In this document: positions 19,960 through 29,321 of the stretch, one piece after another
Layout of the letters: each line of letters opens with the position of its first letter
Numbering within the stretch: the first letter of the stretch is position 1
NCBI RefSeq assembly: GCF_000174355.1
Contig: NZ_ACIS01000005.1
Span: forward strand, 235,266-299,265
DNA from: Pseudogulbenkiania ferrooxidans 2002
Lineage (GTDB): Bacteria > Pseudomonadota > Gammaproteobacteria > Burkholderiales > Chromobacteriaceae
Direction: 5' to 3'
Length of the DNA: 64,000 nucleotides
Notes under the pieces: generated by a model
Database searches by the model: none
What the model was told of the DNA's origin: nothing
The model's input: only the letters and a program-made list of their open reading frames with translations
Position numbers and translations under genes: made by a program

Positions 19960-20735
19960 TAGGCGAGCTCCTCGGCGATGACGGTTTCAAGTACCACGGG
20001 GTTTTCCAGGCGGCCTATGCCGTCGATCTCCACCGCGACGACGTCACCCGGCTGCAGGTCCACGCTGCGCAGCGGGGTGCCAGCGATGATCAGGTCGCCG
20101 GCTTCCAGCGTCATGAATTGGGAGAGTTCGGCGATCAGCTGCGCTACGCCGCGTACCAGGTCGGAGGTGCGGCTGGTTTCGCGCAGCTCGTCGTTGACGT
20201 AGGTGCGGATCTCCAGCGCGGCAGGGTCGATCTGTTTGGCGTCGACCACCCTCGGGCCGATCGGGCAGAAGCCGTCACGGTTCTTGGCCTTGATCGCCGG
20301 GCGGTAGAAGCTGTCTTCCGGCAGGCTCACTTCGTTGACCACGGTGTAGCCCTCGATGCAATCGAGCGCCTGCGCCTCGCTCACCTTGCGGGCGCGCTTG
20401 CCGATCACCACGCCCAGCGCGCCGCCCGGCTGGATGCGTGCCACGCCGGCTGGGAAGGGGATAGCCGCGCCGTGGCCGATCTGGGTGTTGCGGGTCTTGA
20501 TGAACAGCACCGGGGTCTTGGGCGCGGTCTTGTACGGTGCGTCCTCGAATGCGGCGGAAAGCGCTTCCACCAGCGAGCGGTGATTCAGGGCCACGCCGTA
20601 CACTGTGCCGGTGACGGGCGCTAGCCAGCGCGGGTCGTCCAGCAGCGGGTTGCCATTGTCCAGTTGCAATTTGCCGTCCGCCTGTAGCGTGACGCCACGG
20701 GCAAGGTGGTCGACCAGTATTCGGCCTCGCGTCAT
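19959..20735 (-). CDS. hpaG1: Homoprotocatechuate pathway isomerase/decarboxylase, N-terminal-type subunit
   Basis: A 258-residue FAH-superfamily protein equivalent to the N-terminal half of enterobacterial HpaG. It shares with hpaG2 the fold elements TPVLFIKTRNTQIGHG, GGALGVVIGKRARKVSEAQA, NRDGFCPIGPRVV and LEAGDLIIAGTPLRSVDLQPGDVVAVEIDGIG. It is the first gene of the minus-strand hpa operon; AAAGGAAAGAGG precedes its ATG, and the promoter/operator described separately lies ~95-130 bases upstream. Confidence 0.92.
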   Translation of the reverse strand: MTRGRILVDHLARGVTLQADGKLQLDNGNPLLDDPRWLAPVTGTVYGVALNHRSLVEALSAAFEDAPYKTAPKTPVLFIKTRNTQIGHGAAIPFPAGVARIQPGGALGVVIGKRARKVSEAQALDCIEGYTVVNEVSLPEDSFYRPAIKAKNRDGFCPIGPRVVDAKQIDPAALEIRTYVNDELRETSRTSDLVRGVAQLIAELSQFMTLEAGDLIIAGTPLRSVDLQPGDVVAVEIDGIGRLENPVVLETVIAEELA

Positions 20736-20806
20736 GTCGTTTCCTCTTTCCTTTGCATCGTCCGGTGCCGGATGCCCTCAATAGCTGCACCGCACTCGTG
20801 GAAGTT

Positions 20807-20834
20807 AGTTAACAAATTAATTAATATGTTAACT
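20807..20834. promoter_or_regulatory. Probable HpaR operator of the hpaG operon
   Basis: A perfect inverted repeat AGTTAACA / TGTTAACT separated by 12 AT-only bases (AATTAATTAATA), the size and style of a MarR-family site. It begins at the last base of the -10 box and covers the predicted start site, so bound repressor would block transcription. The inner part recurs upstream of hpaR at 39052-39069 with one mismatch in 18. Confidence 0.85.
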
Positions 20835-20863
20835 TTATAGGGCAGCACGCACAGGCTTGTCAA
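20834..20863 (-). promoter_or_regulatory. Sigma-70 promoter of the hpaG operon
   Basis: On the minus strand a perfect TTGACA (20858-20863) is followed after 18 bases by TATAAA (20834-20839). Transcription would start near 20827, inside the MarR-type palindrome. Confidence 0.8.
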
Positions 20864-21079
20864 CACGGCCACCATGGCTCGCTCCCGGATGAGCCTCACT
20901 ATGCACCTCTATACGGTGTATTTTCTCAAGAGAAACCTGTACTTTTCAGTGCTGTCTGTTGTGAATGTCAATCAATGTGCCGGGGCGGGCTTTGGTGCGG
21001 CCTGGCTAGGTTTTCTGGAGGGGCCGGGGGCGGGCAGGGAAAAGCCGCCTAGGCGACTCTGGTACAAAGGATGGAATGG

Positions 21080-22360
21080 ATGAATGAATCGGATCGGCCG
21101 TCGCCAAAAATGATACAGGCGGCTGGATGGCGGGAACGACTGAGCCGTGGCCTGTTCCGTTCGCTGCGCCAGCCTAATTATCTGCGCTATTTCGTCGGGC
21201 AGGGCGTGTCGGTGATGGGCACCTGGATGCAGACGGTGGCGCTGAGCTGGCTGGTCTACCGCCTGACCGGCTCGGCGGCGTTGCTCGGCGTGGTGGCTTT
21301 TCTGTCGCAGGCGCCGCAACTCGTGGTATCTCCGTTGGCGGGGCTGCTGATCGACCGCTACGACCGGCGCCGCCTGCTGATCAGTGTGCAATGGCTATTG
21401 TTTTTGCAGTCCGGCCTGCTCGCCTTGCTGACGCTGACCGGCTGGATTGCGCCATGGAACATCGTGATGCTGGCCGGATGCTTCGGAGTGCTCAACGCCC
21501 TCGATACCCCGTTGCGACATGCGCTGATCGGCTCCATCGTCACCGACAAGCAAGATCTACCCAACGCCATCGCACTCAACGCCGTGGTCTATAACCTCGC
21601 GCGCTTCGTGGTGCCGCCGATCGCTGGTGCCCTGCTCGGCCTGACCTCCGAGGCGCTATGCTTCGCGCTCAACGCCGTCTCCTATCTGGCGATTGCCCAG
21701 GCGCTCAGGGGCATGGAGTTGGCGCCGCCTAGTGCCGCCACCGCCCGATCCGCTGCAGGCTTCGGCGAGGGGTTGCGCTTTGCCCGTGGTAGCGAGCCGG
21801 TGCGGTTGCTGCTCGGGCTGACCCTGTTGATGAACGTGACTGCCTCGTCCTACGTGGTGCTGGTGCCGGTGCTGGCCAAGGGCGTGTTTGCCGGCGGGGT
21901 CGGCACGCTGGGCATCCTGCTCGGCTCTTCCGGCTGCGGCGCGCTGGCATCCACCGCCTACGTCGCGCTGCAGAAGACGCGCCGGCAATTGGGGAGCAAG
22001 GTGGTGCTGGGTTGGTGTGCGGTGAGCAGCGGCATGCTGGTGCTAGCGACCTCGCATTCGCTGCCGTTTGGTCTCTATGCCACTTTTGCGCTCGGTTTCG
22101 GCATCTCGATGGCCAACGTGGCCACCAACTCATTGTTAATGTCGAGTGTGCCCGACCGCCTGCGCGGACGCATGATTTCCACCTACACCGGCATCCGTTT
22201 CGGTATGGACGCGGTCGGCGGGCTGATCGCTGGCTCGGCCGTCTCCGCCTTCGGCCTCTCCCCGACACTCTCCGTCGAGGCTGTGCTGGTGCTGGCCGGC
22301 CTGGCGTGGTGCCTGGCCCGGCGCGGCGTGCACCACCAGCCCCTGGCACTCGAAAACTGA
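21080..22360 (+). CDS. MFS transporter of the enterobactin-exporter-like (EntS/MFS_3) group
   Basis: A 426-residue, 12-helix transporter. The LRQPNYLRYFVGQGVSVMGTWMQTVALSWLVYRLTGSAALLGVV start and the LAGLLIDRYDRRRLLI loop are typical of this group of exporters. The ATG at 21080 is preferred because AAAGGA (21066-21071) lies 8 bases before it; a nearer ATG at 21071 overlaps that site. It is divergent from hpaG1 and begins a short plus-strand group with the GlcG-like gene and hpaA, so it may share the operator region. Substrate unknown. Confidence 0.8.
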   Translation: MNESDRPSPKMIQAAGWRERLSRGLFRSLRQPNYLRYFVGQGVSVMGTWMQTVALSWLVYRLTGSAALLGVVAFLSQAPQLVVSPLAGLLIDRYDRRRLLISVQWLLFLQSGLLALLTLTGWIAPWNIVMLAGCFGVLNALDTPLRHALIGSIVTDKQDLPNAIALNAVVYNLARFVVPPIAGALLGLTSEALCFALNAVSYLAIAQALRGMELAPPSAATARSAAGFGEGLRFARGSEPVRLLLGLTLLMNVTASSYVVLVPVLAKGVFAGGVGTLGILLGSSGCGALASTAYVALQKTRRQLGSKVVLGWCAVSSGMLVLATSHSLPFGLYATFALGFGISMANVATNSLLMSSVPDRLRGRMISTYTGIRFGMDAVGGLIAGSAVSAFGLSPTLSVEAVLVLAGLAWCLARRGVHHQPLALEN

Positions 22361-22383
22361 TTTTTCATCAAGGATTGTTTCCC

Positions 22384-22827
22384 ATGGACCAGCTCGCCCA
22401 CTCGTATCGCTCCATTACCACCGCCGCAGCCCAGCGCGCCGTCGAGGCTGCCGTGGCGCATGCCCGAAGCCTCGGCTTAGCCATCAACGCGGCGGTCGTC
22501 GACCGCTGCGGCATCCTGATGGCCTTCCTGCGCTGTGAAGGCGCACCGCTGCACTCGGTCGACATTGCCATCGACAAGGCCTATACCGCGGTCAGCTTCG
22601 GCTTGGCGACCCAGCACTGGGACGCCCGCCTGGCCGAGCGGCCCGCGACTGTGCGCCACGGCCTGATGAACCGGCCTCACTTCGCCGGTTTCGGCGGAGG
22701 CCTGCCTATCCTGTATCAAGGGCAGCGCATTGGCGCGATCGGCATTTCCGGGGCCGCTGAGGCAGAGGACATCGCCTGCGCAGAAGCCGGGCTCGCCGCC
22801 GTCACGGCGCCGGGCGAGCAGCCTTAA
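22384..22827 (+). CDS. GlcG/HbpS family protein
   Basis: A 147-residue single-domain protein: AAAQRAVEAAVAHARSLGLAINAAVVDRCGILMAFLRCEGAPLHSVDIAIDKAYTAV, then RHGLMNRPHFAGFGGGLPILYQGQRIGAIGISGA, the hallmark of the GlcG/HbpS (heme-degradation-like) domain. Such proteins are common beside aromatic-acid and diol catabolic genes, but their biochemical role there is not settled. It is 23 bases after the MFS gene and 25 before hpaA, so the three are probably one transcript. The longer open frame to 22012 overlaps the MFS gene and is not used. Confidence 0.85.
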   Translation: MDQLAHSYRSITTAAAQRAVEAAVAHARSLGLAINAAVVDRCGILMAFLRCEGAPLHSVDIAIDKAYTAVSFGLATQHWDARLAERPATVRHGLMNRPHFAGFGGGLPILYQGQRIGAIGISGAAEAEDIACAEAGLAAVTAPGEQP

Positions 22828-22852
22828 ACCTGCGACAAGGATCGATCAGGAG

Positions 22853-23755
22853 ATGAAGACGCGCGAACGGACGCCGATTCCAAACATCGATATCGGCAAG
22901 GTCTACGACTCTCGCTACGAGGCGTCGGAGGTGAATTACGAGGCCTTCGGCAAGCTCGCCGAGTTTTTTGGCCGCAACATGCCGGTGCACCGCCATGACC
23001 GTTTCTTCCAGGTGCACTACCTGGCTAGCGGGCAGATCCGGCTGTACCTGGAGGACCAGCAGTATATCGCCTCTGCGCCGCTGTTCTTCCTGACGCCTCC
23101 CACTGTTCCGCACGCCTTCATCACCGAGGCTGACGCCGAAGGGCATGTGCTGACGGTACGCCAGGAGCTGGTGTGGAAACTGTTGGAAGCTTTGCCGAAG
23201 AATGTCACTGAACCGCGCCTGATGACGCCATTTTGCGTGGAGCTGGGCAAGGTGCCGGAGGAACTGGCGGCCGAGGCGGCGCGCTTGCCGCGTTTGTTCG
23301 AGCTGCTGGGCGACGAGTTCTTTGGCGAGGGCAAGGGCAGGGAGGTGGCGCTGCAGGCGCTGACTCAGCTGATCCTGGTCGCACTGTTGCGGCTTGCGAC
23401 CCAGCCGGAACAGAACCGGCATTTCCGGCGCGAGGATCTGCACATCTATCACCGCTTTAACGTCCTGGTGGAAGAGCATTACAAGGACCACTGGGCGCTG
23501 TGGCGCTACGCCGAACTGATCGGCGTGACCGAGGCGCGTCTGAACGACATCTGTCGGCGCATGGCCGATTTGCCATCCAAGCGTCTGATCCACGATCGCC
23601 TATTACAGGAGGCCAAGCGGCTGCTGATCTTCTCGGCTTCCTCGGTCAACGAGATCGCCTACCACCTCGGTTTCAAGGACCCTGCCTATTTTTCCCGCTT
23701 CTTCCTACGCTACACCCAGCAAACGCCGAGCGAGTACCGCGAGAAGAACCGTTGA
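22853..23755 (+). CDS. hpaA: AraC-family activator of 4-HPA catabolism
   Basis: A 300-residue AraC/XylS regulator very close to E. coli HpaA: an N-terminal cupin sensor (FFGRNMPVHRHDRFFQVHYLASGQIRLYLEDQ, FFLTPPTVPHAFITEADAEGHVLTVRQELVW) and a C-terminal double HTH (GVTEARLNDICRRMADLPSKRLI and SASSVNEIAYHLGFKDPAYFSRFF). In enterobacteria HpaA activates the hydroxylase genes with 4-HPA as effector. AGGAG abuts the ATG with no spacer, an unusual arrangement; a less ideal AAGG lies 12 bases upstream. A partial hairpin follows the stop. Confidence 0.93.
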   Translation: MKTRERTPIPNIDIGKVYDSRYEASEVNYEAFGKLAEFFGRNMPVHRHDRFFQVHYLASGQIRLYLEDQQYIASAPLFFLTPPTVPHAFITEADAEGHVLTVRQELVWKLLEALPKNVTEPRLMTPFCVELGKVPEELAAEAARLPRLFELLGDEFFGEGKGREVALQALTQLILVALLRLATQPEQNRHFRREDLHIYHRFNVLVEEHYKDHWALWRYAELIGVTEARLNDICRRMADLPSKRLIHDRLLQEAKRLLIFSASSVNEIAYHLGFKDPAYFSRFFLRYTQQTPSEYREKNR

Positions 23756-24018
23756 ACCACCCGCCGCCTGGCTTGCTTCCGGCGGGCTGTTAGCCGTCGG
23801 TTCGCCGGGTCATCCTTTTGGTTGATACCGCGTCGGCCTGCCCATGGCTAGTCTCTGCTGTATCGAGACGGCCGGCGCCACCACTATTGCGGGTGGGCGT
23901 GCCAGCTTTTCGGTTTCTCAGTGGTGGAAGTCCTTGCGCGGCCGGATGGGGCACCCATTTGGCCGTTTTTTCTTGCACCTATTGATCCGCCGACGGATAA
24001 ATCGCCCTGCGGCGGGTT

Positions 24019-24036
24019 TTGCCGAAATGGGATAAG
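24019..24036 (+). promoter_or_regulatory. Regulon motif, copy A (upstream of the chemoreceptor)
   Basis: TTGCCGAAATGGGATAAG, ending 76 bases before the chemoreceptor start. Identical over 18 bases to the copy before the FAD oxidase (36595-36612) and matching the copy before the aldehyde dehydrogenase (31908-31925) at 16 of 18. Likely an activator site; the protein that binds it is not known. The 23756-24112 spacer holds nothing else I can name. Confidence 0.7.
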
Positions 24037-24112
24037 AGCCGAAAGGGCTATCTGCTACTAGTAGCCGGGACCGTCCATACCAGAGGCGGCCAGCTAACGA
24101 TAGCGGAGGAAA

Positions 24113-25801
24113 ATGGTGCTGCGGCGTATTTTTGGCGGTAAAGCCAGAGTCATTCATCAGGAAGAGAGCATTTCTGCCGTGCCGGCCGCGGCCGTCGCGG
24201 GGGATGAGGAGGTGGAGCGGGGTGAGGGCCTGTTGTTGGCGCGGGTGCTGAACACCGCGCAGTTCATGCAGCTCAGCGTTGCGCGCGGGCTGGAGACGCA
24301 GGCCCAGCTAGTGGCGGAGATCAACGAGCGCAGCGAGCGCATGCGCCTGGCGTTGGCGCTGTCGTCCGAGCAGGTGGTGCAGAGCGCCGGTATCGCCGAG
24401 GATTTGCGGCGAGCCCTGGCTGCCGAGGTCGAGCGTGTCGCCAGTGATATCCGCCGCGAATTGGCCGAGGCGGTGGCCCTGATCGACACCAAGGCTGCCG
24501 AGGTGCTGCACGTCATCGCCGAGACCGGCGACATCGCCAAGATGGTCAATCTGTTGGCACTCAATGCGGCGATCGAGGCGGCGCGCGCCGGCGAGCAAGG
24601 GCGCGGTTTCGCCGTTGTGGCAGATGAAGTGCGCCGGCTGGCGCAACGCACGCTGGAAAGCTCGGAGCTGGCGACTCGGCGCATGGATTTGAGCGATGTG
24701 CAGTTGCGCGTAACTCAGATCGCCAGTCAGGGCGACGCCAAACTGGCCGGGCTGGCCGACCACTTGACTGCCTTGCTGGGCCGGCTGAGTGAGATTTTCG
24801 ATGCCCTGGGGCGCAACATTGGCGATCTCAACGACACCAACAAGGTTATCGCCGAAGCGGCACCGCAGGCGGCTCGCCGTACCGCAACGCTGCGTGAGCA
24901 TGCCGAACGCTCAGCCGGTCTATCGCAAGCCGTGGGCGAGGTGGTGTTGCAGACGCAGAACAAAGACGCCGGCGTCACGGCCTTGCTGCACCGCTATCAG
25001 TTGTCGAGCGATCCCGGCTATGACCGGCTTGAGGACGTCATGCGTCGTGGCCTGCTGCGCGTTGCCATCGAGCCAGCCTTTGTCGGCTTGTCGTTTCGCC
25101 TACACCCGGCTGATCGGCTGTTGGGACTCGATGTCGATTACGCCAGCGCCTTCGCCCGCTGGCTCGGGGTACGTGTGGAGTTCGTCGAGCACGCCTGGGA
25201 CCAGTGTCCCGATCTGCTGTATTTCGGTCGTACGCCTTCCGAGGCTCCGGCCGACCTGATGTGGAGCGCCTTGTTGTCCCATGCCGCCCTGTCGGGTGTG
25301 GCCTGCTCCCGCCCGTATACCTCGATGCCGTTCATTCTTGCTCGCCGCGCGGGTGATGGACGCATCAATGGTCTGGCCGATCTGGCCGGCAAGGTGCTGG
25401 GTGTGGGCAACGATCCCGCGGCGATCACAGTGCTGGAGGGGGCCGGAGTACGCTGGCAGGCCAATCGGGACAAGCCTGGCAGTGTCGTGCAGCTGGCCAA
25501 TCTGATTGCCTATTCGGATCAGGGGCGTATCCACGAGGCGGTTGCTACCGGGGTGGTCGACGCCTTTGCTGTCGAGCGGCCGATCTTCCACTGGGCGGCG
25601 ACCGACCGTGCTAGCCGTTGGCGCGGCAAGATCGAGATCCTGCCGGGCAACCTGGCCGGGGAGCCGTGGCATTACTGCGTGGGGGTGGCCGCAGCCCCGG
25701 AAAACCAGCGGCTGCTGGCCAAGGTCAACGAATTCCTGCACGACTTCCTGGTGGCGCCGGAGCGGGCCGGGATCGAGCGCCGCTGGCAGGGCGGGATGTA
25801 G
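24113..25801 (+). CDS. Soluble chemoreceptor with a C-terminal solute-binding-like domain
   Basis: A 562-residue protein of unusual order. Residues ~40-290 form a methyl-accepting signalling hairpin; the highly conserved tip is at about 141-180 ([20 protein letters not shown] then [15 protein letters not shown]). Residues ~303-560 resemble a family 3 periplasmic solute-binding domain ([72 protein letters not shown]). There is no signal peptide and no membrane segment, so the binding domain should be cytoplasmic. AGGAGG-like GGAGG precedes the ATG and a terminator follows. Motif copy A ties it to the neighbouring amine genes, suggesting it senses an imported amine or aromatic acid; that is an inference. 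Confidence 0.85.
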   Translation: MVLRRIFGGKARVIHQEESISAVPAAAVAGDEEVERGEGLLLARVLNTAQFMQLSVARGLETQAQLVAEINERSERMRLALALSSEQVVQSAGIAEDLRRALAAEVERVASDIRRELAEAVALIDTKAAEVLHVIAETGDIAKMVNLLALNAAIEAARAGEQGRGFAVVADEVRRLAQRTLESSELATRRMDLSDVQLRVTQIASQGDAKLAGLADHLTALLGRLSEIFDALGRNIGDLNDTNKVIAEAAPQAARRTATLREHAERSAGLSQAVGEVVLQTQNKDAGVTALLHRYQLSSDPGYDRLEDVMRRGLLRVAIEPAFVGLSFRLHPADRLLGLDVDYASAFARWLGVRVEFVEHAWDQCPDLLYFGRTPSEAPADLMWSALLSHAALSGVACSRPYTSMPFILARRAGDGRINGLADLAGKVLGVGNDPAAITVLEGAGVRWQANRDKPGSVVQLANLIAYSDQGRIHEAVATGVVDAFAVERPIFHWAATDRASRWRGKIEILPGNLAGEPWHYCVGVAAAPENQRLLAKVNEFLHDFLVAPERAGIERRWQGGM

Positions 25802-25834
25802 GCCCGGCTTTCGCGTGCTCATCAACATTCAACC

Positions 25835-25865
25835 AAAAGGCTGCTGTGGCGGCCTTTTCATTTTG
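25835..25865 (+). terminator. Terminator after the chemoreceptor gene
   Basis: Stem AAAAGGC-t-GC / GC-g-GCCTTTT around a TGTG loop (25835-25858), with TTTTCATTTT downstream. It isolates the chemoreceptor as a single-gene transcript. Confidence 0.8.
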
Positions 25866-26033
25866 CCGGCGCGTTAGGGCGCGTCATCCCTCATTTGCAG
25901 GATGGCGAACCTCCATCCGTTGCGACAGACTGCAGTTAAGGCCTGGCGTTTGCCAAGTGTGAGTGGTGACTCTCGGCCGGGAAACGAAGACGGGTGCCAC
26001 AAAGCATCCGCGGCTGGACAAAGGAGAGGCAGC

Positions 26034-27014
26034 ATGTTTGATCGTTCCGGTGGGGCCGCCACCAGGTTGGCGTCTTTCAGCACAGTATTGCTCGAGCTTT
26101 ACCGTCTTGCGCGCGAGGAGTCGCTGGAACGCTTTCATCAGACCGCGCTCGAGTGCCTGCGCCCCTTGCTGCCGTTCGAGATGGCGTGGTGGGGCCGTGC
26201 GGCACAGGCCGAGGATGGCCCGCACGAGCACAGTTCATTTCTGTTCGGCCTGCCCGACGGCTACATCGACGACTGGAAGGCGATCCGCCACGAGGATGTC
26301 ACCGTCGGGCGCGTGCACGCCCAGCCTGGCGTGGCTGTAGTCGTCGACATGCAGGCCGCCGAGCTGCCGGCGGGTCTGCGCTGGCTCGGTGAGCGCTACG
26401 ACATCGGCGAGCTGTTGTGCGTCATCCATACCGATCCGATCACGCAATTGAGCGACCACCTGGCGCTCTACCGCACGCCGGGCGCGGAGGCCTTCGGTGA
26501 CGCGGAACGCGAACTGCTGTCTTGCCTGATGCCGCACCTCACCGCGGCGGCATCGCTCAACCAAATCCGTACGATGCAGGCCTTGCGCGAGACCCTGTAC
26601 GAGCAGCGCTTGGCGTTGGCGGTGTGCGATCAGGTCGGCATGCTACAAAGCGCCGAACCCGGCTTCGTCGACCTGCTGCTGACCGAGTGGCCGGATTGGG
26701 CTGGTCCGCAGCTGCCCGCCAAGGTGAAGCCACAGGGGTACGACGGCGGCCGCCTCAGCATCGAGGCGCGCCCCGTTAACGATCTGTACCTGCTGACGGC
26801 GCGCTATCGTTGTGCCATGGAGCAGCTCTCGGCGCGCGAAAGCGACGTCGCGCGACTGTTCGGCGAAGGCCGGACCTACAAGGAAATCGCCCGTCTGCTC
26901 GACATGTCGCCGCACACGGTGCGCCACCACATCCGTTCCATCTACGCCAAGCTCGGTATCAGCGGCAAGGCGGGTATCGCCCACCTGCTGCACCAGTTGC
27001 CGCCGTTTTCCTGA
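26034..27014 (+). CDS. LuxR-type (GerE HTH) transcriptional regulator
   Basis: A 326-residue regulator. The C-terminus (about 262-326) is a GerE HTH: QLSARESDVARLFGEGRTYKEIARLLDMSPHTVRHHIRSIYAKLGISGKAGIAHL. The ~250-residue N-terminal domain resembles no sensor I can name; it is not an acyl-homoserine-lactone domain by eye and no luxI is near. AAGGAG precedes the ATG. It is followed by a barrel protein, an MFS transporter and an amidohydrolase in the same direction (gaps 129, 55 and 50 bases) and probably controls them. Confidence 0.82.
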   Translation: MFDRSGGAATRLASFSTVLLELYRLAREESLERFHQTALECLRPLLPFEMAWWGRAAQAEDGPHEHSSFLFGLPDGYIDDWKAIRHEDVTVGRVHAQPGVAVVVDMQAAELPAGLRWLGERYDIGELLCVIHTDPITQLSDHLALYRTPGAEAFGDAERELLSCLMPHLTAAASLNQIRTMQALRETLYEQRLALAVCDQVGMLQSAEPGFVDLLLTEWPDWAGPQLPAKVKPQGYDGGRLSIEARPVNDLYLLTARYRCAMEQLSARESDVARLFGEGRTYKEIARLLDMSPHTVRHHIRSIYAKLGISGKAGIAHLLHQLPPFS

Positions 27015-27143
27015 TCCGCTGATTTCCACCTGACGCCTCCAACCGCCGTGCCGATTGGCAGCCCGCTCGCGCGCCGCCAGGGGGAGGCGTGCGCGTGTCA
27101 TCCCTCGGATCTTCTACCCACCCAGCTCAGGAGAGCCTGAAAG

Positions 27144-28025
27144 ATGCATCACCCCCTTCGTTATTTCGCCGCCACAGCTCTGGCCTCTGGCGCCCTGGCC
27201 GTCTGCCAGGCGGCGTCGGCCGCCGACACCAACGCGCGCGATTTCTTCAGCGCTCCGCCCGGCACGTCGCTTGGTGTGCTCTACCTGCCGGTGACACAGG
27301 CCGACAGTTTTCACAGCCGTGCCGGCGACGTCGGTCCGGCCGATCTGAAGGTGGAAGCGGTAGCCTACCGTCACGTCTGGTTTTCCGATATTTGCGGCAC
27401 GCTGTGTACGCCTCAGTTCATCGTGCCGGCTGCGCACATCGAGGCGCGGCTGCCGGGCAGCGCGGCGAGCGAAAGCCTGAGCGGAGTCGGCGACCCGCAA
27501 GTGGGCGGCACGCTGTTCTTCGTCAACAACCCCGACAAGCGCGAGTACGCCGGCTTGCTGTCGCTGCTGACGCTGCCGGTGGGGCGCTACGATGCCAGGC
27601 ATGCCGACGTCTCGCCGGGCGCCAACCGCTGGGGCGGCACCTTCCTGCTCAATTACACGCGCGGGGTCGGCAAGAACTGGGTGCTGGAGGGCTCGCTGGA
27701 GACCCAGATTTACGGCGTGAACGACGACTACCACGGCGGCTCGCTGAAACAGAAGCCGCTCTATCGGCTGCAGGCCTTCGCTTCCTACGACTTCACCCCA
27801 GCGACCTACGGCGCGCTGCGCCTCTATTACGCCGAGGGCGGGGCGCTGCGGCTCAACGGCCAGGATCTGCCCTATACGCGGCAACGCTATACCCAGCTCG
27901 GCTTCGAGCTTGGCCACTGGTTGGATCGTCAGAACCAGCTGATGGTCACCGTTGCCAAGAACGTCCAGTCCGAAAACACGTACGACGCCGCGCAGGCCAT
28001 GCTGCGCTTAGTGCACGTCTATTGA
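27144..28025 (+). CDS. Outer-membrane beta-barrel, phenol-degradation MetA type
   Basis: A 293-residue exported protein. A signal peptide (HHPLRYFAATALASGALAVC, cleavage after ASA) is followed by GTSLGVLYLPVTQADSF and many amphipathic strands (WGGTFLLNYTRGVGKNWVLEGSLETQIYG; YRLQAFASYDFTPATYGALRLYYAEG), ending in LRLVHVY with an aromatic final residue. This matches the 'transporter, MetA-pathway of phenol degradation' family found beside aromatic catabolic genes. It probably lets an aromatic or amine substrate cross the outer membrane for the following MFS permease. Confidence 0.78.
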   Translation: MHHPLRYFAATALASGALAVCQAASAADTNARDFFSAPPGTSLGVLYLPVTQADSFHSRAGDVGPADLKVEAVAYRHVWFSDICGTLCTPQFIVPAAHIEARLPGSAASESLSGVGDPQVGGTLFFVNNPDKREYAGLLSLLTLPVGRYDARHADVSPGANRWGGTFLLNYTRGVGKNWVLEGSLETQIYGVNDDYHGGSLKQKPLYRLQAFASYDFTPATYGALRLYYAEGGALRLNGQDLPYTRQRYTQLGFELGHWLDRQNQLMVTVAKNVQSENTYDAAQAMLRLVHVY

Positions 28026-28080
28026 GCGCGACAAGACCCGGTTACCGGGCACACCTATCTCTCTACAAAGGAATGACTTT

Positions 28081-29271
28081 ATGACTGATACCTCTCAAGC
28101 GCGTCTCGCCGCCTTGCCCCATTTCGCGAGCGGTGCCGGCACCCTGGCCGCCATCGTCGTCTTCGCCGCGATCGTGCCTACCGTCCTGCTGGTGGCGCCG
28201 GCGGTCGCTGCGCAACTGGCGATGCAGCTTCACCTGGGACCGGCCGAGATCGGCCGGCTATTCTCGGCGGAACTGGGGGCAATGAGCGCGGCCACGCTGC
28301 CGGCCTACTACTGGCTGCCACGCTTCGACTGGCGTCGTGCCGCGTTAGTGGCAGCGCTGGTGTTCATCGGCGCCAACCTGGTCTCGGCACTGGTGCCGGG
28401 TTACGCGGCGCTGCTGGCGCTGCGTGTGCTGAGCGCGCTGGCGGGTGGGTCGCTGATGATCCTCTGCCTCTCGGCCGCAGCGATGACGCCGAATCCGGAC
28501 CGGGTCTACGGCTTCTGGGTGATGGGGCAACTGGTGCTGGGCGCGGTCGGGCTCGCCGTGCTGCCGACCTTGTTCGATCGTTACGGCATAGCGGTCTGCT
28601 ACCTGGGTCTGGCCGGGCTGATGGCGCTGAGCAGCCCGTTGGTTCGTTATCTGCCGGCGGCACCGGCCCCGCGTGTCGCCGCCGCTTCGGCCAACGTTGC
28701 GGCGACGGACTTCGTCTTGCCTGCGGGCATCGGTATCGCCGCGGTGCTGACCTTTTACATCAGTCTGAGCGGGGTATGGACCTTCGTGGGCGCCATCGCG
28801 GCCAAGGCGGCGATCTCGCCCCAAACTTCGGGCAACATCCTGGCTATCGCCACGCTGTTGGGTGTGGTGGGCGCGGCCAGCGCGTCGGCCATCGGCAATC
28901 GCCTGCGCCGGGTGTGGGTGTTGCTGGCGGGCTATGCGTTGATGATCGGGGCGGTGGCCTTGCTGATTGGTACGCCTGACACGTTGCGCTTCACGCTCGC
29001 CACCTTCGGCTTCAAGATCGCGTGGACCTTCGTGCTGCCTTTCATTCTGGCCTCGCTGGCCGGCATCGACCGTTCGGGCCGGTTAATGAGCACCACCAAT
29101 CTGGTGATCGGCGGCGGCCTCGCCATCGGCCCTGCGCTGGCCGGCTCGCTGATCGAAGCTAGTGGTGGCGAGTTCCAGCCGCTGCTGCTGACAGCGGTGG
29201 CGGTGGCGGTGCTCTCACTTGGGCTGATTCTGGCACTGCAGCGCTGGGCCACGGCTTCGGCCAACCTTTGA
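28081..29271 (+). CDS. MFS transporter
   Basis: A 396-residue 12-helix major facilitator. It has a long first hydrophobic stretch (LAAIVVFAAIVPTVLLVAPAVAAQLA), a shortened A-loop (LPRFDWRRAALV), and RVLSALAGGSLMILCLSAAAM. AAAGGA precedes the ATG. It lies 55 bases after the barrel gene and 50 before the amidohydrolase, so the three likely form an uptake-and-hydrolysis unit. The substrate is not predictable; an N-acylated amine would fit the neighbouring deacetylase. Confidence 0.78.
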   Translation: MTDTSQARLAALPHFASGAGTLAAIVVFAAIVPTVLLVAPAVAAQLAMQLHLGPAEIGRLFSAELGAMSAATLPAYYWLPRFDWRRAALVAALVFIGANLVSALVPGYAALLALRVLSALAGGSLMILCLSAAAMTPNPDRVYGFWVMGQLVLGAVGLAVLPTLFDRYGIAVCYLGLAGLMALSSPLVRYLPAAPAPRVAAASANVAATDFVLPAGIGIAAVLTFYISLSGVWTFVGAIAAKAAISPQTSGNILAIATLLGVVGAASASAIGNRLRRVWVLLAGYALMIGAVALLIGTPDTLRFTLATFGFKIAWTFVLPFILASLAGIDRSGRLMSTTNLVIGGGLAIGPALAGSLIEASGGEFQPLLLTAVAVAVLSLGLILALQRWATASANL

Positions 29272-29321
29272 GATTGACCGGGGCCGCCGAGGCGTGGCCC
29301 TGTTTTGACGGAGAACCTGAC

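Noticed and set aside
24021..24036. GCCGAAATGGGATAAG taken as a flagellar sigma-28 promoter because of GCCGA and its place before a chemoreceptor gene
   Set aside because: The sigma-28 -10 box is GCCGATAA and needs a TAAA-type -35 box; neither is present, and the same sequence precedes metabolic genes.
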